A stretch of 40,279 bases of DNA from Micromonospora sp. HK10 (GTDB lineage Bacteria > Actinomycetota > Actinomycetes > Mycobacteriales > Micromonosporaceae). A program made the position numbers and the translations under genes. Positions 15,133 to 22,666 of the stretch are shown here, piece by piece. How positions within the stretch are numbered: the first letter of the stretch is position 1; each line of letters starts with the position of its first letter. The notes beneath the pieces are model-generated. The model was given only the letters and a program-made list of their open reading frames with translations, ran no database searches and had not been told where the DNA came from. The stretch lies in the NCBI RefSeq assembly GCF_000982955.1, contig NZ_KQ058676.1, positions 1 through 40,279 of the forward strand, read 5' to 3'.

Positions 15133-16665
15133 GTGACGCTCGACGGTGAGGCCCTGGAGCAGCTGCGCAAGCGCGCCAAGGCCGGCGGTGCGGACAAGTA
15201 CCACGCGGCGAACGCCGCCAAGGGCAAGCTCTTCGCCCGCGAGCGGGTGGCGTACCTGGTCGACGAGGGCTCCTTCGTCGAGGACGGCCTCTACGCCAAC
15301 GCGCTGGCCGACGGGCTGCCCGCCGACGGCGTGGTCACCGGCACCGCCACCATCGACGGCCGCCCGGTCTGCCTGATGGCCAACGATTCCACGGTCAAGG
15401 CCGGCAGTTGGGGCGCGCGGACCGTCGAGAAGATCATCCGGATCATCGAGCGGGCGTACTCCACCGGCGTGCCGATGGTCTACCTGGTCGACTCGGCCGG
15501 CGCCCGGATCACCGACCAGGTCGACCTGTTCCCGGGGCGGCGCGGGGCCGGCAAGATCTTCTGGAACCAGGTCCGTGCCTCCGGCTCGATCCCGCAGGTC
15601 TGCGCCCTCTTCGGGCCCAGCGCGGCGGGCGGGGCGTACATCCCGGCGTTCTGCGACGTGGTCGCGATGGTCGAGGGCAACGCCAGCATGTACCTCGGCT
15701 CGGACCGGATGGTCGAGATGGTCACCGGCGAGAAGACCACGCTGGAGGCCATGGGCGGGGCCAAGGTGCACTGCGCCGAGTCCGGGGTGGGCCACTTCCT
15801 CTGCAAGACCGAGAACGACGCGCTCGACGTGGTACGGACGTACCTGTCGTACCTGCCGTCGAACTGGAAGCAGGACCCGCCGGCCGCCGAGGCGGTGGGC
15901 GCGCCGGAGAAGGCCGACCTGGCCGCGCTGGTCCCGGCCAGCGAGCGGCAGGCCTTCGACATGCGCCGGTACGTCAAGGGCCTGCTCGACGACGGCAGCT
16001 TCTTCGAGATCCAGGCGCTCTGGGCCAAGGAGCTGACCATCGGCTTCGGCCGGCTGAACGGCGAGGTCGTCGGCGTGGTCGGCAACAACTCGATGTTCAA
16101 GGGCGGGGTGCTCTTCGTCGACTCGGCCGACAAGGCGACCCGGTTCGTCCAGCTCTGCGACGCGTTCAACGTGCCGCTGCTCTTCCTGTCCGACGTGCCC
16201 GGCTTCATGGTCGGCAGCGCGGTGGAGAAGCAGGGCATCATCCGGCACGGCGCCAAGATGATCACGGCGATCTCCGAGGCGACCGTACCCAAGATCTGTG
16301 TGGTGGTCCGCAAGGCGTACGGCGCCGGCCTCTACGCGATGGCCGGCCCCGGCTTCGAGCCGGACGCCACGATCGCGCTGCCCACCGCGAAGATCGCGGT
16401 GATGGGCGCGGAGGCGGCGGTCAACGCGGTCTACGCCAACAAGATCGCCGCGATCGAGGACGAGGCCGAGCGGGCCGCGTTCGTGGCCGCGAAGCGCGAG
16501 GAGTACGAGCGGGACATCGACATCGTCCGGCTCGCCAGCGAGCTGGTGGTCGACGCGATCGTCGAGCCGCACGAGTTGCGTGCCGAGCTGGTCCGCCGGT
16601 TCGCCGCGGCCCGCGGCAAGGAGCGGCACTTCTCCCGGCGCCGGCACGGCGTCACCCCGGTCTGA
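15133..16665 (+). CDS. Acyl-CoA carboxylase beta subunit (carboxyltransferase)
   Basis: 510 residues from GTG 15133, with GAGGGAG 5 bases upstream. A crotonase-fold carboxyltransferase with N and C halves: the N half has DSAGARITDQVDLFPGRRGAGKIF and FGPSAAGGAYIPAFCD, the C half has GVLFVDSADKATRFVQLCDAFNVPLLFLSDVPGFMVG and RKAYGAGLYAMAGPGF. These gly-rich stretches make the oxyanion holes for carboxybiotin and acyl-CoA. The sequence is closest in style to methylcrotonyl-CoA/AccD1-type subunits (long N half, QVDLFPGRRGAG) rather than propionyl-CoA AccD5. It has its own operator, and is co-directional with the acyl-CoA dehydrogenase gene 68 bp downstream. It needs a biotin carboxylase, probably that at 12459, and a biotin carrier not seen here. 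Confidence 0.93.
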   Translation: MTLDGEALEQLRKRAKAGGADKYHAANAAKGKLFARERVAYLVDEGSFVEDGLYANALADGLPADGVVTGTATIDGRPVCLMANDSTVKAGSWGARTVEKIIRIIERAYSTGVPMVYLVDSAGARITDQVDLFPGRRGAGKIFWNQVRASGSIPQVCALFGPSAAGGAYIPAFCDVVAMVEGNASMYLGSDRMVEMVTGEKTTLEAMGGAKVHCAESGVGHFLCKTENDALDVVRTYLSYLPSNWKQDPPAAEAVGAPEKADLAALVPASERQAFDMRRYVKGLLDDGSFFEIQALWAKELTIGFGRLNGEVVGVVGNNSMFKGGVLFVDSADKATRFVQLCDAFNVPLLFLSDVPGFMVGSAVEKQGIIRHGAKMITAISEATVPKICVVVRKAYGAGLYAMAGPGFEPDATIALPTAKIAVMGAEAAVNAVYANKIAAIEDEAERAAFVAAKREEYERDIDIVRLASELVVDAIVEPHELRAELVRRFAAARGKERHFSRRRHGVTPV

Positions 16666-16733
16666 CCGACCCCGCAGCACGATCCGGCCGGGCGTCACGA
16701 GCGCCGGGCGGACCAGCTACCCAGGAGGAGCAG

Positions 16734-17888
16734 ATGGACTTCCGGCTCAGCGAGGAACAAGAGGCGCTGCGGTCCAGCGTGCGGGACTTCGCCCGTGAGG
16801 TGGTCGCACCGGCCATCGCCGAGCACTACGAGCAGCACACCTTCCCGTACGAGATCGTCCGCCAGATGGGCAAGATGGGCCTGTTCGGGCTCCCCTTCCC
16901 GGAGGAGCACGGCGGCATGGGCGGCGACTACTTCGCGCTCTGCCTGGCCCTGGAGGAGTTGGCCCGGGTCGACTCCAGCGTGGCGATCACCCTGGAGGCG
17001 GCGGTCTCCCTCGGCGCGATGCCGATCTACCGGTTCGGCACGGACGAGCAGCGGGCCCAGTGGCTGCCGAAGCTGCTCAGCGGTGAGGCCCTGGCCGGCT
17101 TCGGGTTGACCGAGCCGGGCACCGGCTCCGACGCGGCCGGCACGCAGACCCGGGCGGTGCTGGACGAGGCGACCAACGAGTGGGTGATCAACGGCTCGAA
17201 GGCGTTCATCACGAACTCCGGCACCGACATCACGGCGCTGGTCACCGTCACCGCGGTGACCGGGACGAAGCCGGACGGCAGCAAGGAGCTGTCCACCATC
17301 ATCGTCCCGTCCGGCACCCCGGGTTTCACGGTGGCGCCCGGCTACTCCAAGGTCGGCTGGACCGCCTCGGACACCCACGAGCTGACCTTCGACGACTGCC
17401 GGGTGCCGGCGGCGAACCTGCTCGGTCAGCGCGGTCGGGGCTTCGCCCAGTTCCTGCGCATCCTCGACGAGGGGCGGATCGCCATTGCGGCCCTCGCCGT
17501 CGGTCTCGCCCAGGGCTGCGTCGACGAGTCGGTCAAGTACGCCAAGGAACGCGAGGCGTTCGGCCAGCCGATCGGCAACTACCAGGCGATCCAGTTCAAG
17601 ATCGCCGACATGGAGCTGAAGGCGCACACCGCCCGGCTGGCCTACTACGACGCGGCCGCCCGGATGCTGGCCGGCGAGCCGTTCAAGCGGCAGGCGGCGA
17701 TCGCCAAGCTGCACGCCAGCACCATCGCGGTGGACAACGCCCGCGAGGCCACCCAGATCCACGGCGGCTACGGCTTCATGAACGAGTACCCGGTGGCCCG
17801 GTTCTGGCGGGACTCGAAGATCCTGGAGATCGGCGAGGGCACCAGCGAGGTGCAACGCATGATCATCGCTCGGGACCTGGGCATCTGA
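16734..17888 (+). CDS. Acyl-CoA dehydrogenase, branched/short-chain type
   Basis: 384 residues from ATG 16734 with an AGGAGGAG site. FAD-dependent alpha,beta-dehydrogenation of an acyl-CoA, passing electrons to ETF. Signatures are GFGLTEPGTGSDAAGTQT, YAKEREAFGQPIGNYQAIQFKIADM and the C-terminal HGGYGFMNEYPVARFWRDSKILEIGEGTSEVQ. Context (carboxylase, HMG-CoA lyase) argues for isovaleryl-CoA dehydrogenase. However, Glu368 stands in the EGT position used as base by MCAD/SCAD-type enzymes. The helix-G position where isovaleryl-CoA dehydrogenases keep their Glu instead aligns with the Gly of LDEGR. The substrate may therefore be 2-methylbutyryl-, isobutyryl- or butyryl-CoA, or this is an actinobacterial variant. 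Confidence 0.92.
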   Translation: MDFRLSEEQEALRSSVRDFAREVVAPAIAEHYEQHTFPYEIVRQMGKMGLFGLPFPEEHGGMGGDYFALCLALEELARVDSSVAITLEAAVSLGAMPIYRFGTDEQRAQWLPKLLSGEALAGFGLTEPGTGSDAAGTQTRAVLDEATNEWVINGSKAFITNSGTDITALVTVTAVTGTKPDGSKELSTIIVPSGTPGFTVAPGYSKVGWTASDTHELTFDDCRVPAANLLGQRGRGFAQFLRILDEGRIAIAALAVGLAQGCVDESVKYAKEREAFGQPIGNYQAIQFKIADMELKAHTARLAYYDAAARMLAGEPFKRQAAIAKLHASTIAVDNAREATQIHGGYGFMNEYPVARFWRDSKILEIGEGTSEVQRMIIARDLGI

Positions 17889-17894
17889 GCATGC

Positions 17895-17921
17895 CGGCCG
17901 GACCCGGGACGGGTCCGGCCG
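17895..17921 (+). terminator. Terminator of the acyl-CoA cluster
   Basis: CGGCCGGACCC (17895-17905) and its exact complement (17911-17921) flank a 5-base loop, starting 6 bases after the dehydrogenase stop. Confidence 0.7.
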
Positions 17922-17989
17922 CGTGTCGGATATCGGCGGCCGACGGTCGGCTGGCCGACGATGGGCTGTGGACGGTCGCACCCGATCCG

Positions 17990-17995
17990 TACTCT
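17990..17995 (+). promoter_or_regulatory. Weak -10 candidate for the STAND regulator gene
   Basis: TACTCT lies 8 bases before ATG 18004, with TGGACG (17969-17974) as a poorly spaced (15 bp) -35. There is no ribosome site, so a leaderless transcript is possible. Confidence 0.3.
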
Positions 17996-18003
17996 TCGTG
18001 ACC

Positions 18004-20607
18004 ATGACGCCCGGTCATGATCGTTTGCACCCGGATGGTCGCCTCCGGTTGTCCGAACTGCTGCGCGGGTACCGGCTGGCCGCCGGCCTCACCCAGGCGG
18101 AGCTGGCCGCCCGGGCGGGCATCGGGGTGCGTACCGTCCGCGATCTGGAGCGGGGGCGCTCGGCCCGACCCCAGCGCACCACCATCGATCTGCTCGCCGA
18201 CGCGCTCGGCCTGACCGGCGACGCCCGGCAGGCCGTCCTGGCCGCGGCCCGGCCGGCGCGGACCGCCGGGCCCGACCTGGCCGGCGACCCCGACGCCCCC
18301 GCCGCGTCGGTCCCGGCCGCCCGGCAGCTCGCCGTCACCGGCACCACGACCACCGGCACCGGTACGCCGATCGCGCTGCCCCAACCGGTCACCCTGATCG
18401 GCCGGGATCGGGACGTCGCCGAGGTGGCCGCCCTGCTCGCCGCGGACCGTGCCGTGGTGAGCCTGGTGGGGCTGGCCGGGGTCGGCAAGAGCGCGCTCGC
18501 ACTCACCGTCGCGTACGCGATGGCCGCCGAGCATCCGGGCGGCGTTGCCGGGGTGCTGGTCGGCGAGGGTTCCGACGCGGGCGACGTGCTCGCCGCCGCG
18601 CTCGCGGTGCTCGGCGTCAACCGGCCGGCCGACCTCGCCTGCCGGCTCGCCGACCGACCGGCGCTGCTGCTGGTGGACGCGGTCGAACGGGCACCCGAGG
18701 CGGTCGCCGAGGCGTTGCGCGTGCTGGTCGCCGCCGCGCCGACGCTGCGGGTGCTGGTCACCGGCCGCCGTCCGGCCGGCCTCCCCGGCGAGCTGGTCCG
18801 CCCCGTCGCGCCGCTGGACGTACCCCCGCCCGGGGTGACCCCCACCGACCCGGCCGAGCTGGCCCGGTGGCCGGCCGCGGCGCTCTTCGTCGCCCGGCTG
18901 GCCCAGGCCCGTCCGGAGCCGCCGACCCCGGCCGAGCTGCCGGCACTCGCCGCACTGGTCCGCCGGCTCGGTGGCCTGCCGCTGGCCATCGAGCTGATGG
19001 CCGCCCGGGGCCGGATCCTCGACGTCACCGAGCTGCTCGACCGGTACGGCGACCGCGTCCTCGACCTGGCCACCGGTGGCCGCCCCGACTGGGAGCCGGT
19101 CACCGGGGCGGCGGAACCGGTGACGCTGCGCGAGGCGGTGGCGACCAGCTACCGGCTGCTCGCGCCGGAGGAACGCTCGGCGCTGCGCCGGCTCGCCGCG
19201 TTCCGTAACCGGTGGTCGGTGGAGCTGGGCGAGGAGCTGCTGACCGACGGCGGCCCGCGGCAGGACGCCCTGCCGCTCCTCGACCGGCTGCGCGAACTCG
19301 GCCTGCTCAGCGTCCGGGGCACCGGGCCGTTCCGGTTCCGCCTCCTCGACGCGGTCCGTGACTTCGCCACCGAGCAGGCGGCCGGCGAGGGCGAGCTGGC
19401 CGCGATCCGCCGCCGGCACGCGCTGGTGATCACCGGGCTGGTGCTGCGGACCGCGCCCGAGCTGGTCGGCGCCGACCTCACCGGCACGGTACGCCGGCTC
19501 GACGAGGTGACCAGCGACATCATCGCCGCGCTCGGGCACGCCGCCGAGCACGATCCGCTGACCGCGCTGCGGCTGGCGGCGGCGCTGCCCCGCTGGTGGC
19601 GGCTGCGCGGGCGGGACGTCTCCGGCCGTCGCTGGCTGCGCCGGCTGCTGGCCGACCCGCGGACCGCCGACGCCCGTCCGCTGCTGCGCGCCTGGGCGAT
19701 GACCGGGGCGGCACGGCTGGCCGCCGAGCACGCCGCCGAGCTGGAGGAGCTGCCCGTGGCGCGCGCGGCGCTGGCCATCTTCCAGGCGGAGGGCGAGGTG
19801 ACCGGCGAGCTGTCCGCCCGTTCGGTGCTCTGCACCCTGCTGCTCGCGGCCGGGGCGTACGACGAGGCCCGGGCGCAGGGCGAGGCCGTGCTCGACCTGG
19901 CCACCCGGCACGGCCGGATACGTGAGATGGCGGTCGCCCACCACCATCTGACCTGGCACGACCTCCGGGTGGGGGACCTGGCCGGGGCGCGGCGCCGGTT
20001 GGCCACGGTGGACCGGCTGGCCAGCGAGTGCGGCGAGCAGCGGCTCCGGGTGCTGGTCCGGGCCGACCTCGCCGAGGTGACCCGGCTGGAGGGCCGGTAC
20101 GTCGATGCCGTGGCGCAGGGGCGCCGGGCGGCGGCGGCGCTGGCGGAGCTGGGTGATCCGGGACACCGGCGGCGGGCGCTCGGCACGGTGGGGCTGGCCC
20201 TGGCCGAGTCGGGACGCGCCGACGAGGCGTTGGCGGTGGTGGCGGAACTGCGCCCGTTCCGGGTGGCGCCGGCGCAGCGCGGGCCGGTCGGCGACCCGGC
20301 CGGTGCCGGGGCGGGCCGCTCCCGGCGCCCGGAGGACGCGGTCTGCGCGTTGATCGAGGGGCACCTGGCGCTGCACCGGGGTGATCGGGAGGCGGCCGCC
20401 GAGTGGTTCGCCGCAGCCGCGGAGGGCGCTGCCGGGGCGCGGGACCGGCGCGACGCGGTCGAGGCGCTGGTGGGTCTCGCGGCGACCACGGCGGACGTGG
20501 CGGTGCTGGAGCGGCTGGACCGGGCCCGCCGGTTGACCGGGGTGAGCTTGGTCACCCGGGAGGAGGAGCTGCTCTACGCACTGGTGGCCGCCCGGCCCCG
20601 CGCCTGA
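18004..20607 (+). CDS. XRE-STAND ATPase-TPR regulator
   Basis: 867 residues; GTG 17998 would add two. Order: XRE helix-turn-helix (about residues 12-75, LRGYRLAAGLTQAELAARAG, VRTVRDLERGRS), a Thr/Gly-rich linker, a STAND/NB-ARC ATPase with Walker A GLAGVGKS (156-163) and Walker B LLLVD225, LPLAIELMAARG (the GLPLA motif of NB-ARC proteins), a winged-helix region (LLDAVRDFATEQ), then TPR-like repeats to the end (about 560-860). Such proteins are ATP/ADP switches that open on sensing a ligand through the repeat end, related to the SARP/AfsR and MalT architecture. It is a single gene after the acyl-CoA cluster terminator and is followed by repeat-rich DNA. Target and signal unknown; immune-type sensing is a further possibility. 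Confidence 0.9.
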   Translation: MTPGHDRLHPDGRLRLSELLRGYRLAAGLTQAELAARAGIGVRTVRDLERGRSARPQRTTIDLLADALGLTGDARQAVLAAARPARTAGPDLAGDPDAPAASVPAARQLAVTGTTTTGTGTPIALPQPVTLIGRDRDVAEVAALLAADRAVVSLVGLAGVGKSALALTVAYAMAAEHPGGVAGVLVGEGSDAGDVLAAALAVLGVNRPADLACRLADRPALLLVDAVERAPEAVAEALRVLVAAAPTLRVLVTGRRPAGLPGELVRPVAPLDVPPPGVTPTDPAELARWPAAALFVARLAQARPEPPTPAELPALAALVRRLGGLPLAIELMAARGRILDVTELLDRYGDRVLDLATGGRPDWEPVTGAAEPVTLREAVATSYRLLAPEERSALRRLAAFRNRWSVELGEELLTDGGPRQDALPLLDRLRELGLLSVRGTGPFRFRLLDAVRDFATEQAAGEGELAAIRRRHALVITGLVLRTAPELVGADLTGTVRRLDEVTSDIIAALGHAAEHDPLTALRLAAALPRWWRLRGRDVSGRRWLRRLLADPRTADARPLLRAWAMTGAARLAAEHAAELEELPVARAALAIFQAEGEVTGELSARSVLCTLLLAAGAYDEARAQGEAVLDLATRHGRIREMAVAHHHLTWHDLRVGDLAGARRRLATVDRLASECGEQRLRVLVRADLAEVTRLEGRYVDAVAQGRRAAAALAELGDPGHRRRALGTVGLALAESGRADEALAVVAELRPFRVAPAQRGPVGDPAGAGAGRSRRPEDAVCALIEGHLALHRGDREAAAEWFAAAAEGAAGARDRRDAVEALVGLAATTADVAVLERLDRARRLTGVSLVTREEELLYALVAARPRA

Positions 20608-20637
20608 CGCCGGCTGGGCCAGCGGGTGGTCCGGTAC

Positions 20638-20773
20638 GGGTTCCAGGACGGTGGGCGAAGCTGCCGGGCGGGGTTCCAGGACGGTGGGCGAAGCTGCCCG
20701 GGCGGGGTTCCTGGACCGTGGCGGAGCTGCCCGGGCGGGGCTCCTGGATCGTGGCGGAGCTGCCCGGGCGGGA
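20638..20773. repeat. Four imperfect ~33-bp tandem repeats
   Basis: Units beginning TTCCAGG or YTCCTGG at 20641, 20674, 20708 and 20741 share the pattern TTCC-RGGAC-GTGG-CG-AGCTGCCCGGGCGG. Periods are 33, 34 and 33 bp, so a reading frame would not be preserved. Downstream, GGCGCGAGCGA (20800-20810) pairs exactly with 20840-20850, a possible terminator for the STAND gene. The stretch 20608-21237 has no gene I can support. Confidence 0.75.
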
Positions 20774-21010
20774 GGGCCACCACGGGAGGGAGCGGGGGTG
20801 GCGCGAGCGAAGTAGCCCCCTGATGTTGCCCCTCGCTCATCGCTCGCGCCAGCACCCCCCGGTGCTCCCCCGCTCGTGGGAAGCGTAGCCAGGACGTCGA
20901 CGTTTTTCGGGCGATTTTGACAGCATTTGCGGCGAAGCTGTGCCGGTTCTGCCGGTGGTTCTGCCGGTGACCGGCGGGTACGCCGCTCGCACCTTCCGAC
21001 GCGCCGCCAG

Positions 21011-21090
21011 TGGCGAACAGGCCGGACGGCCGCCCGTGGGCGAACAGGCCGGACCGCCGCCCGTGGGTGGCGAACAGGCCGGACCGCCGG
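21011..21090. repeat. Three tandem repeats around CGAACAGGCCGGA
   Basis: CGAACAGGCCGGA starts at 21014, 21041 and 21071 (periods 27 and 30 bp), each followed by a CCGCC-rich stretch. The periods are multiples of three, but the open frames here have shadow-like Arg/Pro/Gly composition and no start signal, so I treat it as noncoding. Confidence 0.65.
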
Positions 21091-21155
21091 CGCGGCCGTG
21101 GAGGTGGCGCTCGCGGCCCGGCGGGGTGGCCCGGATGTCACTGGCGGCGCGGCCC

Positions 21156-21257
21156 GGTTGGCGGGCACCCCGGCGGAGGCATGGCGTCAGCAGTCGCCGG
21201 CGGACTGGTTGGCGGGCACCCCGGCGGAGGCGCGGCGTCAGCAGTCGCCGGCGCCGG
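21156..21257. repeat. 51-bp direct duplication covering the 3' end of the MarR gene
   Basis: Units start with GGTTGGCGGGCACCCC at 21156 and 21207 and are almost identical over 51 bp. The second unit contains the MarR stop codon (21238-21240) and its last codons, so the first is a duplicate of the gene's 3' end. Confidence 0.7.
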
Positions 21258-21738
21258 CCGGGAGGGGGTCGGTGCTGCCCGCGGTGGCACCGGGGTGCAC
21301 CGCGTCGCGGACCTGCCGCAGCCCGTCGAGCAGGGCGTCCAGCGCGGCCGGGTCGAGCTGGCCGGTGAACCACTGCTCGATGATCTGCACGTGCCCGGGC
21401 AGGGTCTGGTCCAGCCGGGCCAGTCCTGCGGCGGTGACCACCGCGTACGAGCTGCGCCGGTCGGACGGGCAGGCCCGGCGGCGGAGCAGCCCGTCGCGTT
21501 CCATCCGGTCGACCACCCGGGTCACCCCGCTGGTGGACAGGGAGGTCTGTGCCGCCAGGTCGGTCATCCGGAGCTGGTGACCCGGTGAGCGGGTGAGCCG
21601 CATCAGCACCTCGAACTCGACCGCCGAGAGGCCGTGCTCCTCGAACTGGGCGCTGAACCGGGCCGACAGCCCGGCGGTCGCCTCGAAGAGCAGGCCGATG
21701 GCGGTGATCCGCGGGTCGTCGAAGACGTTCTGGTCCAC
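21238..21738 (-). CDS. MarR-family regulator
   Basis: 166 residues from GTG 21738, with AGGATGG 6 bases upstream. Winged-helix core at about residues 35-105: FEVLMRLTRSPGHQLRMTDLAAQTSLSTSGVTRVVDRMERDGLL with the wing RRRACPSDRRSSYAVVTAAG. N- and C-terminal helices would form the dimer. The tail after residue ~150 (GATAGSTDPLPAGAGDC) is low-complexity and lies in duplicated DNA. It is divergent from the YceI gene over a 101-bp AT-rich gap that holds a near-consensus promoter with a palindrome in its spacer, so it most likely represses yceI and itself, perhaps in answer to oxidants or phenolics. A C-terminal Cys and one Cys near the wing are possible redox sensors. Confidence 0.88.
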   Translation of the reverse strand: MDQNVFDDPRITAIGLLFEATAGLSARFSAQFEEHGLSAVEFEVLMRLTRSPGHQLRMTDLAAQTSLSTSGVTRVVDRMERDGLLRRRACPSDRRSSYAVVTAAGLARLDQTLPGHVQIIEQWFTGQLDPAALDALLDGLRQVRDAVHPGATAGSTDPLPAGAGDC

Positions 21739-21757
21739 GAAGCCATCCTAGCAGTAC

Positions 21758-21788
21758 TTGACAGATGGAATATTGCCATGCCTATAGT
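21758..21788 (+). promoter_or_regulatory. Near-consensus promoter with palindrome in spacer (yceI)
   Basis: TTGACA (21758-21763) and TATAGT (21783-21788) are 19 bp apart. Between them lies TGGAATATTGCCA (21766-21778), a quasi-palindrome on AATATT. Downstream, TTAGT and ACTAA form a second weak inverted pair (about 21793-21815). A MarR dimer in the spacer would block polymerase. Such a strong sigma-A match is rare in this window. Confidence 0.7.
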
Positions 21789-21839
21789 TGCTTAGTCAGT
21801 CGTTGGCCTACTAAACCATCTCCCCTGGAGGACCGCACC

Positions 21840-22421
21840 ATGACCAGCAGCACCGAAGCCGTTACCCGCGACTGGGAGGGCCTCACCATCCCCGCCGCCG
21901 GCACCTACCTGCTGGACGTCGCCCACAAGCGCGTCGGGTTCGTCGCGCGGCACATGATGGTCAGCAAGGTACGCGGTGAGTTCGCCGACGCCACCGCCAC
22001 CATCACCGTCGGCGAGGACCCCCTGCAGTCCTCGGTGACCGCCACCATCCAGGCCGCCAGCATCAACACCGCCCAGGCGGACCGGGACGCGCACCTGCGT
22101 AGCCCCGAGTTCCTCGACGTCGAGCAGTTCCCGACCCTGGAGTTCCGCAGCACCGGCGTGAAGTCCCGGGACGGCAACGAGTTCGTCCTCTCCGGCGAGC
22201 TGACCATCCGTGGCGTCACCCGCCCGGTCGACCTGGAGGTCGACTTCGAGGGCGTCGGCCGCAGCCCCTTCGGGCAGGACATCTTCGGCTTCTCCGCGTC
22301 GACCGAGATCGACCGTGAGGAGTTCGGCCTCACCTGGAACGTCGCGCTGGAGACCGGCGGCGTCCTGGTCGGCCGGAAGATCAAGATCGAGATCGAGGGC
22401 GAGGCCATCCGCCAGGCCTGA
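21840..22421 (+). CDS. YceI-family lipocalin-fold protein
   Basis: 193 residues from ATG 21840 with CTGGAGGA about 8 bases upstream. YceI proteins are beta-barrels that hold isoprenoid or other lipid chains. Typical features are the start WTIDxAHSxVGFxxRHM-like pattern (here YLLDVAHKRVGFVARHMMVSKVRG), DRDAHLRSPEFLDVEQFPTLEFRST, LTIRGVTRPVDLEV and the end FGLTWNVALETGGVLVGRKIKIEIE. No signal peptide is seen, so it is a cytoplasmic actinobacterial member. It is divergent from MarR and followed by a perfect terminator. Confidence 0.93.
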   Translation: MTSSTEAVTRDWEGLTIPAAGTYLLDVAHKRVGFVARHMMVSKVRGEFADATATITVGEDPLQSSVTATIQAASINTAQADRDAHLRSPEFLDVEQFPTLEFRSTGVKSRDGNEFVLSGELTIRGVTRPVDLEVDFEGVGRSPFGQDIFGFSASTEIDREEFGLTWNVALETGGVLVGRKIKIEIEGEAIRQA

Positions 22422-22435
22422 CCCCTCCGTACACC

Positions 22436-22477
22436 CGAACGGGCCCGCGCCGTCACCCGACGGCGCGGGCCCGTTCG
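22436..22477 (+). terminator. Terminator after yceI
   Basis: A perfect 19-bp stem, CGAACGGGCCCGCGCCGTC (22436-22454) with its complement at 22459-22477, a 4-base loop and a TCTTC tail, 14 bases after the stop. Confidence 0.88.
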
Positions 22478-22558
22478 TCTTCAGGTGCGAATTGTCACGT
22501 GTTGTTCGCTGGTTGCCAGGTGGTGGGGCGGGTGGCGGCTGGGTAGGAGTCCAGACCT

Positions 22559-22616
22559 GCGCCCACCGGTGTTCGCCGGTCCGGGCGCACTTACGGACTC
22601 AACGTGAATGGTTCAC
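22559..22616 (+). promoter_or_regulatory. Leader hairpin and GTGAA-TGG-TTCAC palindrome before the GCS2 ligase gene
   Basis: GCGCCC-ACCGG (22559-22569) pairs with CCGGT-cc-GGGCGC (22576-22588) around a 6-base loop, and a 5-3-5 palindrome follows at 22604-22616. Both lie within 110 bp of the start at 22667. They could be an operator and an attenuator-like hairpin; no known riboswitch class is recognised. Confidence 0.4.
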
Positions 22617-22666
22617 AATGCGTTGCGGAACGGTACGGTTCCGTCGCACCGGCGCCGGGAGGACAT

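Noticed and set aside
17863..21168. 1101-residue minus frame opposite the STAND gene
   Set aside because: Same shadow composition, with the plus strand showing HTH, Walker A and Walker B motifs.
20638..21257. CRISPR array
   Set aside because: Units are contiguous tandem copies without unique spacers, and no cas genes are in the window.
20574..21580. Several short frames in the repeat region
   Set aside because: Periods of 33 and 34 bp would break a frame, composition is Arg/Pro/Gly only and no start signals are present.
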